64,000 nucleotides of DNA from Roseibium sp. Sym1 (GCF_027359675.1 NZ_CP114786.1:558001-622000); one strand, 5' to 3'. Shown: positions 25,504-34,917, counted from the first letter of the stretch. The notes: generated by a model not told the origin, from the letters alone. Translations and numbers: made by a program.

Positions 25504-26727
25504 TCACACCAGTTTTTCCACGGCTTCCCGGATCAGCGCCATAAACTCCTGCTGTGTCCGGGTCGGCTTCCAGTTCCGACGCGTGGTGATGCCGATGGGA
25601 CGCGCGGTGTGAGAGACATCAAACGGAATTCTGACCACCTGGCGGTTTGCGAGATCTTCCCGCATCTGGTGTTCCGAGATCAGGGCTAGGCGGTCGCTTC
25701 CCTTCAGAACGCCTTTCATGAGCACAAGCGATCCGGAATCCACCAGTCGCCCGGGAGCCTGCTCGCCGCGCTCCTCGAACAAGGCATCAAAAAAACGTCG
25801 TGTCGGCGTGCCAAATCTCGGCACCGCCCACGGATAGGAAAGCAGGTCTGTCAGCTCGACCCGCCGCTTGTTGGCCAGAGGATGACCGGTTCTGGCGAAG
25901 ATCCCCAGCCTGTCGGAAAAAAGGGCCGTCTGTTCGACGTCCTCGATCGGTACAGGGTCCCTCAGGGCCCCGATGATGAAATCGATGTCGCCGTGGCGCA
26001 GACCGAACAGCATGTCGTCATACGACCCGTCAACGACCGTCACCTGCACTGAAGGCCGTTCACGGGTCAGATCATTGATTGCCTCGGGCAGAATGAAACT
26101 TCTGGCCAGAGGCAGGGACCCGACGACCAGATGGGCGGAATCGACGCCGCGCGTGGCGTCGACTTCCTCGAAGGCCAGTTTCAGTTCCGCATAGGCGAGC
26201 TTGGAGAACTGCGCGAGCACCCGGGCCGCGTCGGTCAGGTCGATGCCCTGCTGGTTCTTGACGAAAAGCCTCAACCCGGACACGGCCTCCAGATCCCTGG
26301 AGACCCGGTGGAGGGACGGTTGCGAGACACCGATATGCCGGGCCGCCAGGGTGAAGTTGCCGGAGTGCTCGACTGCAAGAAGGGCTCGAAGCTGGGTGCT
26401 GGTGATCTGCTGATCGAATGTTGCCTTTCTGGCAGGCAGGTTCCGTGACTGCTTCCTGACCGCCAGATCGCACCCTTGCGAAACCAGTTCCAGGGCGCGG
26501 TCCGCCCGGGCACGAAACAGCTCTCCGGCCTCGGTCAGGAACATGCCCGAACTGGTCCGCACGAACAGGCCCTGCTGAAAGGTGGCCTCCAGTTTCGCAA
26601 TGGCCTGAGTTATCGCCGGCTGCGACAGGCTCACGGTATCAGCGGCCGCGGAAATCCCGCCGAACCTTGCCACTTCAAGGAAAACCCGAATGTGACGCAA
26701 GTTCAAAATCTCGCGTTCCTTGGTCAT
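25504..26727 (-). CDS. LysR-type regulator with two tandem HTH domains
   Basis: The 407-residue protein carries two full LysR winged-helix domains 100 residues apart: residues 10-69 (LRHIRVFLEVARFGGISAAA, SLSQPAITQAIAKLE) and 110-169 (TQLRALLAVEHSGNFTLAAR, GVSQPSLHRVSRDLE), then one effector domain (about 190-400). Ordinary members have about 300 residues and one HTH. ATG 26727 has GGAGG upstream. It is divergent from the dioxygenase gene and upstream of galB on the same strand, so it most likely controls the aromatic cluster, possibly through GATAAGAAA-type sites. The effector is probably a pathway intermediate. Confidence 0.88.
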   Translation of the reverse strand: MTKEREILNLRHIRVFLEVARFGGISAAADTVSLSQPAITQAIAKLEATFQQGLFVRTSSGMFLTEAGELFRARADRALELVSQGCDLAVRKQSRNLPARKATFDQQITSTQLRALLAVEHSGNFTLAARHIGVSQPSLHRVSRDLEAVSGLRLFVKNQQGIDLTDAARVLAQFSKLAYAELKLAFEEVDATRGVDSAHLVVGSLPLARSFILPEAINDLTRERPSVQVTVVDGSYDDMLFGLRHGDIDFIIGALRDPVPIEDVEQTALFSDRLGIFARTGHPLANKRRVELTDLLSYPWAVPRFGTPTRRFFDALFEERGEQAPGRLVDSGSLVLMKGVLKGSDRLALISEHQMREDLANRQVVRIPFDVSHTARPIGITTRRNWKPTRTQQEFMALIREAVEKLV

Positions 26728-26749
26728 TTTTCCTCCAATCCGGAGACCA

Positions 26750-26767
26750 CTATATCTTTTTCTTATC
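26750..26767. promoter_or_regulatory. Candidate LysR operator between lysR and dioxygenase genes
   Basis: Read on the minus strand: GATAAGAAAAAGATATAG. It agrees with the site upstream of galB in GATAAGAAA, in spacing, and in TATAG. It begins 23 bases upstream of the lysR start codon, suited to autoregulation. Confidence 0.45.
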
Positions 26768-26988
26768 AAGCGCACAGCCATTTCAAATGGCATTTCGCCG
26801 TCGCTTGCCGAACTATCCCGGCCAAATACAGACCAGGCGTGCGAACGCTGTCCGACGGCAGGAGGCGCGCGAAGTTAGTGCGCACACGCCCGCCCCTTTC
26901 CGGCGCCGCGGAAGTGCGAACGCGCCGCACCGGAAGACCGGGTGCGGGGCGACGACCGCCGGACCGGCGGCAAGATGGAGGAATGATC

Positions 26989-27948
26989 ATGACTGACCCC
27001 TGCTTTGACCTGGCGCACCTGGCCCACGTCGAGGTGCTCACAAACAGGTTTGACGAGAGCCTCGACTTCTTCACGCGTGTTTATGGCCTGACCCTGTCCG
27101 GTCAGGACGAAACCTCGGCCTACTTGCGCGCCTGGGACGACTACGAGTTCCATTCCCTGAAATTGACCCGGAGTGACACGACGGGCATCGGCCATGTCGC
27201 CTATCGCGCCACCTCACCGGAGGCCCTGCAGCGCCGTGTCGCCGCGATCGAGGCCAGCAAGTACAAGGTCATCGGCTGGGTGGACGGCGACCTGGGACAC
27301 GGAAAGGCCTTCCGTTTCGAGGACCCGTTCGGCCACGTGTTCGAGATCTACTGGGACACGGTCAAGTACCAGCCGGGCGCAAGCGACGCGCCGGCGCTGA
27401 AGAACAACGCAAGCAAGTTCCATGCATCGGGCGCCTGCCCGCGCCGGCTGGATCACCTCAACCTGCTCTCTGAGGACGTCACCGCGTTCCGGGACTTCAT
27501 GACCACGTGCCTGGGGTCCAGGATCACCGAATATATCCAGCTCGACAACGGACGGCTCGGCGGCTGCTGGTTCACGGTCAACAACAAGACCTATGACCTC
27601 GCCTGCACCGAGGAACACGGTGGCGGAAATGGTCGGCTGCACCATGTCACTTATGCGACGGACCAGCGGGAGGACATCTTGCGGGCTGCCGACATCTTTC
27701 TGGAAAACGGCGTCTTCATCGAAACCGGACCGCACAAGCACGCCATCCAGGGCACGTTCTTCCTGTATGTCTGGGAACCGGCGGGCAATCGTGTCGAACT
27801 CGCAAACGCCGGCGCGCGGCTGATACTGGACCCCGACTGGGCCCCCGTGTGCTGGACGGAAGCCGACCGCAAGAAGGGACAGGCCTGGGGCCTGAAGACG
27901 ATCCCGAGTTTTCACACGCACGGCACACCGCCGGTGAAGGAGAATTGA
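26989..27948 (+). CDS. Type I extradiol (VOC-fold) ring-cleavage dioxygenase
   Basis: The 319-residue enzyme has two vicinal-oxygen-chelate modules. In the C-terminal one the expected Fe(II) ligands are visible: His156 (RRLDHLNLL), His218/219 (GRLHHVTYA) and Glu270 (NRVELAN), as in catechol 2,3-dioxygenase. ATG 26989 lies seven bases after GGAGG; ATG 26983 is too close. It is followed two bases later by the aldolase gene and is divergent from the double-HTH regulator. Ring cleavage to feed the oxalomesaconate route is normally done by type II (LigAB/GalA) enzymes, so its substrate deserves attention. Catechol-type substrate is family inference. Confidence 0.88.
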   Translation: MTDPCFDLAHLAHVEVLTNRFDESLDFFTRVYGLTLSGQDETSAYLRAWDDYEFHSLKLTRSDTTGIGHVAYRATSPEALQRRVAAIEASKYKVIGWVDGDLGHGKAFRFEDPFGHVFEIYWDTVKYQPGASDAPALKNNASKFHASGACPRRLDHLNLLSEDVTAFRDFMTTCLGSRITEYIQLDNGRLGGCWFTVNNKTYDLACTEEHGGGNGRLHHVTYATDQREDILRAADIFLENGVFIETGPHKHAIQGTFFLYVWEPAGNRVELANAGARLILDPDWAPVCWTEADRKKGQAWGLKTIPSFHTHGTPPVKEN

Positions 27949-27949
27949 G

Positions 27950-28621
27950 ATGGGTGTTGTTGTCCAGGACATTGAACGCGCGGACCGCGAGATCATCCGG
28001 CGCTTCGCCGATGCCGGCGTGGCGACGGTGCATGAAGCCCAGGGCCGGACAGGCTTGATGTCGTCGAGCATGAGACCGATCCAGCAGGATTGCGCCATTG
28101 CCGGATCCGCCGTCACGATCTCGGCCCCTCCGGGTGACAACTGGATGATCCATGTCGCGATCGAACAGATCCGGCCCGGCGACATTCTCGTCCTGGCACC
28201 GACGGCCCCCTGCGACATGGGTTATTTCGGCGACCTTCTGGCAACATCCGCCCAGGCACGGGGCTGCAACGCGCTGATCATCGACGCCGGTGTGCGCGAC
28301 ACGCGCGACCTGCGGCAGATGAAGTTCGCGGTGTGGTCCTCCGCCGTTTCGGCGCAGGGAACCGTGAAGGAAACCCTTGGCTCAGTGAACATTCCGATCG
28401 TCTGCGCCGGCGCCGCCGTCAATCCGGGCGACATCATCGTCGCCGATGATGACGGCGTCTGCGTCGTTCCGCGGCAAAACGCGGCCGACGTCCTGGCCAA
28501 AGCCGACGCCCGCCTGGAGGCCGAAGAGGCAAAACGCAAGCGCCTCGCCGCCGGCGAACTGGGCCTTGACATCTACAACATGCGCGACCGCCTGAAGGAA
28601 AAAGGCCTGAAATACGTCTGA
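27950..28621 (+). CDS. ligK: 4-carboxy-4-hydroxy-2-oxoadipate aldolase
   Basis: The 223-residue protein belongs to the RraA-like class II pyruvate aldolases. The active-site signature is visible as [16 protein letters not shown] followed by [13 protein letters not shown], giving the G-x-x-x20-R-D metal site. LigK/GalC/ProA splits 4-carboxy-4-hydroxy-2-oxoadipate into pyruvate and oxaloacetate, ending the gallate and protocatechuate 4,5-cleavage pathways, and also decarboxylates oxaloacetate. AAGGAG lies before the ATG, two bases after the dioxygenase stop. With ligI, galD and galB here the lower pathway is complete. Confidence 0.9.
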   Translation: MGVVVQDIERADREIIRRFADAGVATVHEAQGRTGLMSSSMRPIQQDCAIAGSAVTISAPPGDNWMIHVAIEQIRPGDILVLAPTAPCDMGYFGDLLATSAQARGCNALIIDAGVRDTRDLRQMKFAVWSSAVSAQGTVKETLGSVNIPIVCAGAAVNPGDIIVADDDGVCVVPRQNAADVLAKADARLEAEEAKRKRLAAGELGLDIYNMRDRLKEKGLKYV

Positions 28622-29203
28622 GGCGGGTGTTGCCAGGGGTCCCCGTGAAAGAAGGTCAACAAAACTGGACCTGCGCACCGGAAGCCACGCCTTTGCCCTG
28701 AAACAATTCAAGGGCGGTCGCGGCAAACAGCGTCGCCGCGCGCCCGCAAGAGACATTCCTCGTTCCCGGTACCGTGTTGCCCGTATCCCCGAAACGTCTC
28801 CCAGCTGTCATTTGATTGCGGTTTCATCTGCCCATTCCGGTGACTGCCAATTGCTGGCACCACCCGGCGACCAGTGCAGCTGCCCCACATGCCGGGTGGC
28901 CATTCCGATTACCTTGTGTCTCACATATTGAAGCGCATGACCGTAGGACGTCCGGCGACTTTCGCGGAGCAATTCGTCGACCCGGAGTTGCTCCCTTTCC
29001 TGAATATGCGACAAAACGGCAAGTCCATCCGATTGCGCAAACAGTTTCAATAGACTAAAGATGTCCGCCTGTTGGTCTGTTCGACAGGGAATGCTGTCCA
29101 CGCAGACACCGAGCTTCCTGGATATGGCTAAAAAATGCCAAAAATGTCGCTCAATGATAGACGTCGCAGCCGTCTGCCAAAAGAATTGCAATAGTCGAAT
29201 TTC
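28622..29203. other. Intergenic stretch between aldolase and capsule genes
   Basis: The 582 bases carry a possible regulator remnant on the minus strand (28808-29055) and, in the last 100 bases, an AT-rich stretch that should hold the kpsM promoter. No intact gene is evident. Confidence 0.5.
28808..29055 (-). pseudogene. Possible C-terminal fragment of a LysR-type regulator
   Basis: The frame ending at 28808 reads SLLKLFAQSDGLAVLSHIQ followed further on by VIGMATRHVG. This resembles the end of LysR effector domains, for example LKGSDRLALISEHQ and PIGITTRRNW in the regulator at 25504. No HTH part is present upstream, and the longer frame to 29380 overlaps kpsM. If real it is a decayed duplicate of an aromatic-pathway regulator. 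The similarity is short. Confidence 0.35.
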
Positions 29204-29992
29204 ATGTACTCGAAACCGCTTTCCGAAAGCCTCAGACAGCAGTTCGCAATCATCTCCGCGTTGATCATTCGCGAGATGACCACGCGCTATGGGAACAAGT
29301 TTGGCGGGTATATGTGGGCGGTTCTGGATCCGGTCCTCTTCATCGCCATTCTCACGGTCGTCTTTTCTGCAGTGGCCCATGTCCCGCCACTCGGCCGCAG
29401 TTTCATGCTGTTCTTCGCGACCGGCTACGTCTCGTTTTACATATACCGCTCGACGGCCGATCAGGTCGCCAATGCCGTTGAGGCCAACCGGGCCTTGCTC
29501 AATTATCCGATTGTACGTCCCTATGACGCGATCATTTCCCGTGTCCTGCTTCAGGCTGCGACCCTGTTTGTGGTTACCCTCCTGCTGTTCGGGACCATGT
29601 CGTTCTTTGTCGAAATCGGTCCGCTACGGATGGGCCCGATCCTGGCTGCCAGTGCGATCGGCCTCACACTTGGTGCGGGAGTCGGCATCTCGAACATTGT
29701 CTGGTTTCACCTCAACAGCACCTACCAGCATGTCTGGGGCGTGATCAACCGGCCGGCCTTCATGGTCTCGGGTGTCTTCTTCCTGCCGGAATCCATTCCG
29801 TTGCCCTACCGGGAAATCCTGATGTGGAATCCGCTGGTGCATCTTGTTGGCCTGTTTCGAATGGGTTTCTATCCAACGTATCGTGCATCTTACGTTGATT
29901 TACCTTATGTTATCGGATTGGCCGTTTTTTCAGTTGTCTTCGGTCTGTTTCTTGTCTGGTTGTTCGACGCGCGCCTGAGGGAACCCAAATGA
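29204..29992 (+). CDS. kpsM: Capsular polysaccharide ABC transporter permease (KpsM/RkpT type)
   Basis: The 262-residue protein is an ABC-2 permease with about six spans. Typical features are the N-terminal amphipathic ALIIREMTTRYGN and GGYMWAVLDPVLFIAILTVVF, and a C-terminal stretch ILMWNPLVHLVGLFRMGFYP. It forms the inner-membrane channel that exports lipid-linked capsule. Its ATGA stop/start overlap with kpsT shows translational coupling. The ribosome site of kpsM is weak. In rhizobia the equivalent genes (rkpRST) export pseudaminic-acid-type K antigens, which fits the genes downstream. Confidence 0.93.
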   Translation: MYSKPLSESLRQQFAIISALIIREMTTRYGNKFGGYMWAVLDPVLFIAILTVVFSAVAHVPPLGRSFMLFFATGYVSFYIYRSTADQVANAVEANRALLNYPIVRPYDAIISRVLLQAATLFVVTLLLFGTMSFFVEIGPLRMGPILAASAIGLTLGAGVGISNIVWFHLNSTYQHVWGVINRPAFMVSGVFFLPESIPLPYREILMWNPLVHLVGLFRMGFYPTYRASYVDLPYVIGLAVFSVVFGLFLVWLFDARLREPK

Positions 29993-30648
29993 TCCGTCTG
30001 GAACACATGACAAAGGCATTCAAGCACAAGGGCGAGTTCCGCTACATCGCCAAGGATGTCTCGTTTACAATCCCGAGAGGTGAAAGCATTGGCCTGCTGG
30101 GTAGAAACGGTGCCGGCAAGTCGACACTGCTCAAGCTGATTTCCGGCACGATCAAGCCAACGGCCGGCCGGATCATCCGCCGCGCGAATGTCTCCTTTCC
30201 ACTGGGTTTTCAGGGCAGCTTCAACCCCAGCCTGACCGGTGAACAGAATGTGCGATTTGTCGCGAGGATTTATGGGCACGACACCGAGGATCTGGTCCAT
30301 TATGTCCAGGACTTTGCCGAACTTGGCAAAGCGTATTACATGCCAGTGAAAACGTATTCCTCCGGCATGAAGGCGAGGCTTGCCTTTGGTGTCAGTATGG
30401 GAATCAATTTCGACTATTATCTCGTTGATGAGATTACGGCCGTTGGCGACAAGAATTTCCAGCAAAAATGCAAGCGCGTCTTCAAGGAGAAGCTGCAGAC
30501 GTCTGACATCATCATGGTGTCCCACGCTACGGGAGCGCTCAAGGACTACTGCACGACCGGTGTCGTGCTAGAAGATGGACAGTTAACCTATTTTGCGAAT
30601 ATTGATGATGCAATTCGTATGCACGATGACAATATGGCGCGCCGCTAG
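29989..30648 (+). CDS. kpsT: Capsular polysaccharide ABC transporter ATPase (KpsT/RkpS type)
   Basis: The 219-residue ATPase has Walker A GRNGAGKSTLL, signature YSSGMKARLAFG and Walker B YYLVDEIT. KpsT-type proteins are shorter than O-antigen Wzt proteins because they lack the C-terminal carbohydrate-binding domain, as here. It powers export through KpsM. Its start overlaps the kpsM stop by four bases; kpsE follows 30 bases later. Confidence 0.95.
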   Translation: MIRLEHMTKAFKHKGEFRYIAKDVSFTIPRGESIGLLGRNGAGKSTLLKLISGTIKPTAGRIIRRANVSFPLGFQGSFNPSLTGEQNVRFVARIYGHDTEDLVHYVQDFAELGKAYYMPVKTYSSGMKARLAFGVSMGINFDYYLVDEITAVGDKNFQQKCKRVFKEKLQTSDIIMVSHATGALKDYCTTGVVLEDGQLTYFANIDDAIRMHDDNMARR

Positions 30649-30678
30649 CAGTCAGCAGATTTAAGGTAAGGTGACTAC

Positions 30679-31968
30679 ATGTCGGGATCAGGAAAGCTTG
30701 CCAAAGCTGACAACGCGGCTGAAGCGGACAACTCGATTGTTCAAATGCCCAAGCAGGGCGGCAACGTTGCTCCGGCCAAGGAACGCTCGATCGTAGAACG
30801 CCTAAAGAAGTCAGGCCTCGATCCACAGAAACTGCTTGACCTGACGCTTCCCGGCTCGTCCGGAAAGGCGTCTACCAAAGTCCGGCACAGGCTTATCGGC
30901 CTCGGCTTTGCGCTCATGGTCGCTCTGCCGTCGATGGCTTTCACATTCTACATGTTCTTCATCGCCAGCGATCAGTATCACAGCGTGACGGCCTTCGCGC
31001 TTCGCAGTGCGAACCAGACCCCGGCAACCGAGATCCTGGGTATGGTGCTCGATTCGGGGGGAGAGTCCACAAGCTCCAACAGCTACATCGTCAACGACTA
31101 CCTGCAGAGCCAGGCAATCATCGAGGATCTGCCCGACAGCGTGGACCTCGAGGCGATATACAACCGGGACGGTGCCGACTGGCTGTTCCGCATGGGCACG
31201 GATCTGTCCATAGAAGAGAAGCTCAGCTACTGGAACAGCAAGGTTGAAGTCGACTATGACTCCACTTCCGGCGTGATCTACATCGAAACCCGCAGTTTCG
31301 ATCCGAAAGACTCCCTGATGCTGGCACAAGTGATTCTGAGCCGTTCAGAAGTGCTGGTAAACCAGCTGTCGCTCGAAAACCGCAGACAATCCGTGAAATT
31401 TGCGGAAGAGGCCGTTGCGCGGGCGGAAGCCCGTCTGAAAGCCATCCGGAAACAGATGATCGCCTATCGGGAAGAGACGCAGGAAGTCAATCCGGAGAGC
31501 AACGCCGAGCTGGCAATGGAAATGATTGCCAGGCTTGACCAGGAAGTCGTGGCCAAGGAAGCCGAGAAAGCCACCTTGAGTGATCACCTGGACGACGATT
31601 CACCCAAGATCCGACTGCTCACAGGCGAAATCAACGCGCTGAAAGCACAGATCGAAAAGGAACGGCAACGGCTCGGCGGCGGAACGGGAAGGGCCTCCAT
31701 TTCCTACCGGATCGCCGACTATTCCGAACTGGCGCTCGAAGAGGAATTTGCCCAGAAACTGTACACCACAGCCCTGGCGGGCCTGGAAAAGGCGCGCCAG
31801 GATGCGGACAGCAAGCATCTCTATCTGGCAACTTTCATTGAGCCGACACTTTCAGAATCGCCGCAATACCCGCACAGGGCCATTCATTCTCTCAGCTTTT
31901 TCCTGCTGTTGCTGGGTATCTGGATCGTCTGTGTCTTGATGTATTACAACATCCGCGACAGAACCTGA
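30679..31968 (+). CDS. kpsE: Capsule export inner-membrane protein (KpsE/RkpR type, PCP-3)
   Basis: The 429-residue protein has a cytoplasmic N-terminal tail (about 70 residues), one membrane span (72-96), a long periplasmic region rich in coiled coil (about 220-330, with repeated Glu/Lys/Arg patterns such as AEEAVARAEARLKAIRK), and a second span at about 402-422. This is the layout of polysaccharide co-polymerase family 3. It links the KpsMT transporter to the outer-membrane channel KpsD/RkpU, which is not in the window. The region ESPQYPHRAIHSL before the last span is typical. Confidence 0.92.
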   Translation: MSGSGKLAKADNAAEADNSIVQMPKQGGNVAPAKERSIVERLKKSGLDPQKLLDLTLPGSSGKASTKVRHRLIGLGFALMVALPSMAFTFYMFFIASDQYHSVTAFALRSANQTPATEILGMVLDSGGESTSSNSYIVNDYLQSQAIIEDLPDSVDLEAIYNRDGADWLFRMGTDLSIEEKLSYWNSKVEVDYDSTSGVIYIETRSFDPKDSLMLAQVILSRSEVLVNQLSLENRRQSVKFAEEAVARAEARLKAIRKQMIAYREETQEVNPESNAELAMEMIARLDQEVVAKEAEKATLSDHLDDDSPKIRLLTGEINALKAQIEKERQRLGGGTGRASISYRIADYSELALEEEFAQKLYTTALAGLEKARQDADSKHLYLATFIEPTLSESPQYPHRAIHSLSFFLLLLGIWIVCVLMYYNIRDRT

Positions 31969-32016
31969 CCTGGGGCACATCGCCGGCACCATCCCGGTCG
32001 GCGGGTCCAAGGCCTC

Positions 32017-33153
32017 GTGATCAACCGCGATCATCAAGCGAGCACAGCAGACATGTTGTTCAAAATTGCCGAGCGGGCAGTGACGCTGTCCGCAGATCTG
32101 ATTTCGAGCCAAACCGACCGCCGGCTCGCCAGGTCGATACGCACAGGCAACAAGACCTTGTTTTTCGGCTTCACCGGATGGAAGCGGGCCTTTTACCGGG
32201 CCGTGTTCAGTGACAAGGACATCCTGTTCATCGGCGAGGAACAATACAACGGCCCCCAAGTTATCGAGGCCGCGTTTGATTGCGTGCGGAACCAGGACGT
32301 TTATGTCTGGTCTTACAAGGATCCGTACTGGCTATCGGCCCTGTGTGCCGTCAACAACTGCACCGTCTGCAGAGCCGAAGACGGTTTTCTGAGATCGGTC
32401 GGCCTCGGCGCGCAACATACCAAACCCTTGTCGATCATCGTCGAGCGTGACACGGATCTGTATTTTCACAAATCCAGGTCAAGCAGGCTGCACCAAATTC
32501 TGCGTTCCCTCGACGACGGTCAGAAGACGCAGTTTCACGAAAAAGGCAGTCAACTCAAGCAGCTGATCCTTGAACAGAACCTGTCCAAGTACAATTTCAA
32601 GGCCACCGGCGACACCTTCAAGGCAAGTGACGACAGCGTGCTGGTGCTGGGGCAGGTCGAACGCGACGAGTCGATACGCCGGGGACCCGACCCTTATTTG
32701 ACGTGCGAACAACTGGTTGAAGTTGCAGTCCGGGAAAACCCAGGGGCAAGCGTCTATTTCAAGCCGCATCCCGAAGTCCACCGCGGGATCGCCGAACCGT
32801 ACAGCGCCCCGTTTCGGCGGTTTCCCGACCTGCGGGAGTTTCCGCAATCGGTCAATATGTTCGACTACGCAGGCGAGTTCAGGCGCGTCTATTCGATTTC
32901 ATCCCTGGCCGGTTTTGAAATGCTGCTGCGTGGGACACCTGTTACCACCCTTGGCGGGCCATGGTATGCAGGCTGGGGTCTCACGGACGATCGAAGCGTG
33001 CAGCAGGAAGCAACGACGACGGGTATCACGCCTGAAATCCTGCTGTGGGCGGCCTACGGCGAGTATCCCGTCTATTTCACCAGCCATGCCGAGAAAACCG
33101 ATGTCTTCACGGTCATCGACATCCTGAACAGTCAATTGGCAAAAGCGGATTGA
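32017..33153 (+). CDS. KpsC-like capsule beta-Kdo transferase, single domain
   Basis: The 378-residue protein matches one of the two repeated domains of KpsC. Visible signatures are CRAEDGFLRSVGLG, the sugar-nucleotide region YFKPHPEVHRG and LGGPWYAGWGLTDDR. KpsC and KpsS build the poly-Kdo linker on phosphatidylglycerol that anchors group 2 capsules. A full KpsC has about 675 residues, so this is either a KpsS equivalent or a split form. The start is uncertain: GTG 32017 has AAGG upstream, while ATG 32053 is 12 codons further in. It ends 28 bases before the convergent methyltransferase gene. Confidence 0.85.
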   Translation: MINRDHQASTADMLFKIAERAVTLSADLISSQTDRRLARSIRTGNKTLFFGFTGWKRAFYRAVFSDKDILFIGEEQYNGPQVIEAAFDCVRNQDVYVWSYKDPYWLSALCAVNNCTVCRAEDGFLRSVGLGAQHTKPLSIIVERDTDLYFHKSRSSRLHQILRSLDDGQKTQFHEKGSQLKQLILEQNLSKYNFKATGDTFKASDDSVLVLGQVERDESIRRGPDPYLTCEQLVEVAVRENPGASVYFKPHPEVHRGIAEPYSAPFRRFPDLREFPQSVNMFDYAGEFRRVYSISSLAGFEMLLRGTPVTTLGGPWYAGWGLTDDRSVQQEATTTGITPEILLWAAYGEYPVYFTSHAEKTDVFTVIDILNSQLAKAD

Positions 33154-33180
33154 AACTTCACCGGCCACTTCGTCCGGTGA

Positions 33181-34659
33181 TCACTCGCGGCTGCTCTCCC
33201 ATTCGATGAAGGTCGACGCGTTCATTGGATTAAGCCCCGCGTGGTTTTTCAGCAGCCTGGAAATCTGCAGCCGCCCCTCCTGTTCCAGGCGCTGCAGCAA
33301 CGGAACGAGGTTTTTGTTGTAGTCCTTGTGATAGGACCACCATGCTGAATTGTAGGAAACCTGGTATTTTGCGTATCTGACCGCAAAACGCGTGCTGTGT
33401 TTGACACCCACATCGAAATTGGTGGTTGTCATGTTGAGTTTGATTTCCTCAAAAAAGGTTGCATCGCCGTTTTCGCGCGCCTGCAACAGCTCCGGAATGA
33501 GCTGCCAGCCAACCGGTTCATTGTGCACACAATAACACTTCGACGGCCCGTCCAGCATTCGAGTGAAGAGTTCGGTCGGAAGCACCGGTATTTGTTCGAT
33601 GGAATGGTTCGTAATAAACAGAACCCTCTTCTCTTCAAGGTCGGGAATGAAGCTGAAATCGGGCTCGTAGTAATTGAACGGAACACTCTTGAACCGCATA
33701 TCCGGCTGCACCGAATGGAGAAGGTTTGCGGCTTCCCGGCCTTCCGGTGTGAACTCGGCTCCAAAAAACTCGATCGACGATCGAAAATCCGGTTCGATCG
33801 CGTTGAAACACTTGAAGAGGTTGTCTCCAGCGCCTGACCCGAGTTCCACTATGGTGTCGATCTTGTTGTCCTCAACCAGTCTCTTGGCTGCCAGCGCAAC
33901 GTCAACAATCGAATAGCTGAAGTAGCTTTCGTCAAATGCCCCGATGCGAAAATCGGTTTTGATCTGCCTGTGAGACAGTCCACGATCAATAAAGTCCCGG
34001 CGCAGCACGTCACCAATTGCCGGGTCGTTCAACAGACCGAAATTCGACTTTTTCTTCAGGGTCTTCAGCTTCAACAGCGCCTGGGAGTTCATGTCTTCCT
34101 TGGCAATCAGGCGCCGGATGTTCCGGAGCTCCGCCTCCCAGGTTTTCTTGTATTCCCGCCTGACCTGTTCCGACGTTCGAAGCGTTGTTTCCCGGCCGCT
34201 TTGGGCCCCTATGTGGCGCCCCTCAACCGAAAAGGACCCATTCAGCGACTCCAGCGGCGGAGTTCCGGCGAGGACGGTCTCCCGAATTGTACGAATCGCC
34301 TCGTCGTCCACCTGGCCATATTCCTTGCTGCGGAAAATCTCCCGCAGCCGATTTCTCCTGCCCGTGTGAAAGAGGAACTTTACGACCAGCCTTTTGACCC
34401 TGATGTCAGAGTCGCCATAGCGCTCAAGATAGGTCGCCAGACGATGGGAGAGCTCATCTACGGCTCGCCGCTTCCAGAGAAAATTCAGTGTTCGGAATGT
34501 ACCTTCCTGAATACTATCCAGGAGCGTGATGTACTTGGCTTCAATATGATCAATCGTGACGGCGTCGAAATTGGCAGGGGAGAGCACCTCCAAATCCTTG
34601 AGGCTGTCGACTATCTCGATCGCGTCGATCGTATTTGCTGTATTCAACTCTCGGCTCAT
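33181..34659 (-). CDS. Large SAM-dependent methyltransferase-like protein
   Basis: I use ATG 34659, which has AGGG eight bases upstream; ATG 34680 and 34677 are also in frame. The product has 492 residues. Residues 1-230 are helical and charged without a known domain. A class I methyltransferase fold follows, with the SAM motif DTIVELGSGAGDNLFKC near residue 266. The rest includes FFGAEFTPEGREAANLL and LFITNHSIEQIPVLP. In this polysaccharide locus it may methylate a sugar or acyl group. It is separated from the DUF4910 gene by 258 bases, so it may have its own promoter. The fused helical N-terminus is unusual. Confidence 0.72.
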   Translation of the reverse strand: MSRELNTANTIDAIEIVDSLKDLEVLSPANFDAVTIDHIEAKYITLLDSIQEGTFRTLNFLWKRRAVDELSHRLATYLERYGDSDIRVKRLVVKFLFHTGRRNRLREIFRSKEYGQVDDEAIRTIRETVLAGTPPLESLNGSFSVEGRHIGAQSGRETTLRTSEQVRREYKKTWEAELRNIRRLIAKEDMNSQALLKLKTLKKKSNFGLLNDPAIGDVLRRDFIDRGLSHRQIKTDFRIGAFDESYFSYSIVDVALAAKRLVEDNKIDTIVELGSGAGDNLFKCFNAIEPDFRSSIEFFGAEFTPEGREAANLLHSVQPDMRFKSVPFNYYEPDFSFIPDLEEKRVLFITNHSIEQIPVLPTELFTRMLDGPSKCYCVHNEPVGWQLIPELLQARENGDATFFEEIKLNMTTTNFDVGVKHSTRFAVRYAKYQVSYNSAWWSYHKDYNKNLVPLLQRLEQEGRLQISRLLKNHAGLNPMNASTFIEWESSRE

Positions 34660-34917
34660 AGCCCTTTGCCCTGCCATCATGCACCAGACTGATCCTGGAT
34701 TGTTGTTGTTTCGAACTTATTGAAACAACATCATTAATCCAACAAAACAGAACATCCAATGCTAAATAATGATCATGAATCAGGGGTAGTGCCCGAGCCC
34801 ATTACAAGCCTGCGGGGAATATTATCGGCACGGACACTTCTCGACGGCAGACGAAAAAGATCAAGGAGAACTTGAAACTTACGGCCGGAGACGAGCTGTG
34901 CCGCAGCACCGGGTCCG

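Noticed and set aside
28808..29380. Full 190-codon minus-strand frame
   Set aside because: Its first half overlaps kpsM on the other strand; only the last 82 codons resemble a regulator and are listed as a doubtful remnant.
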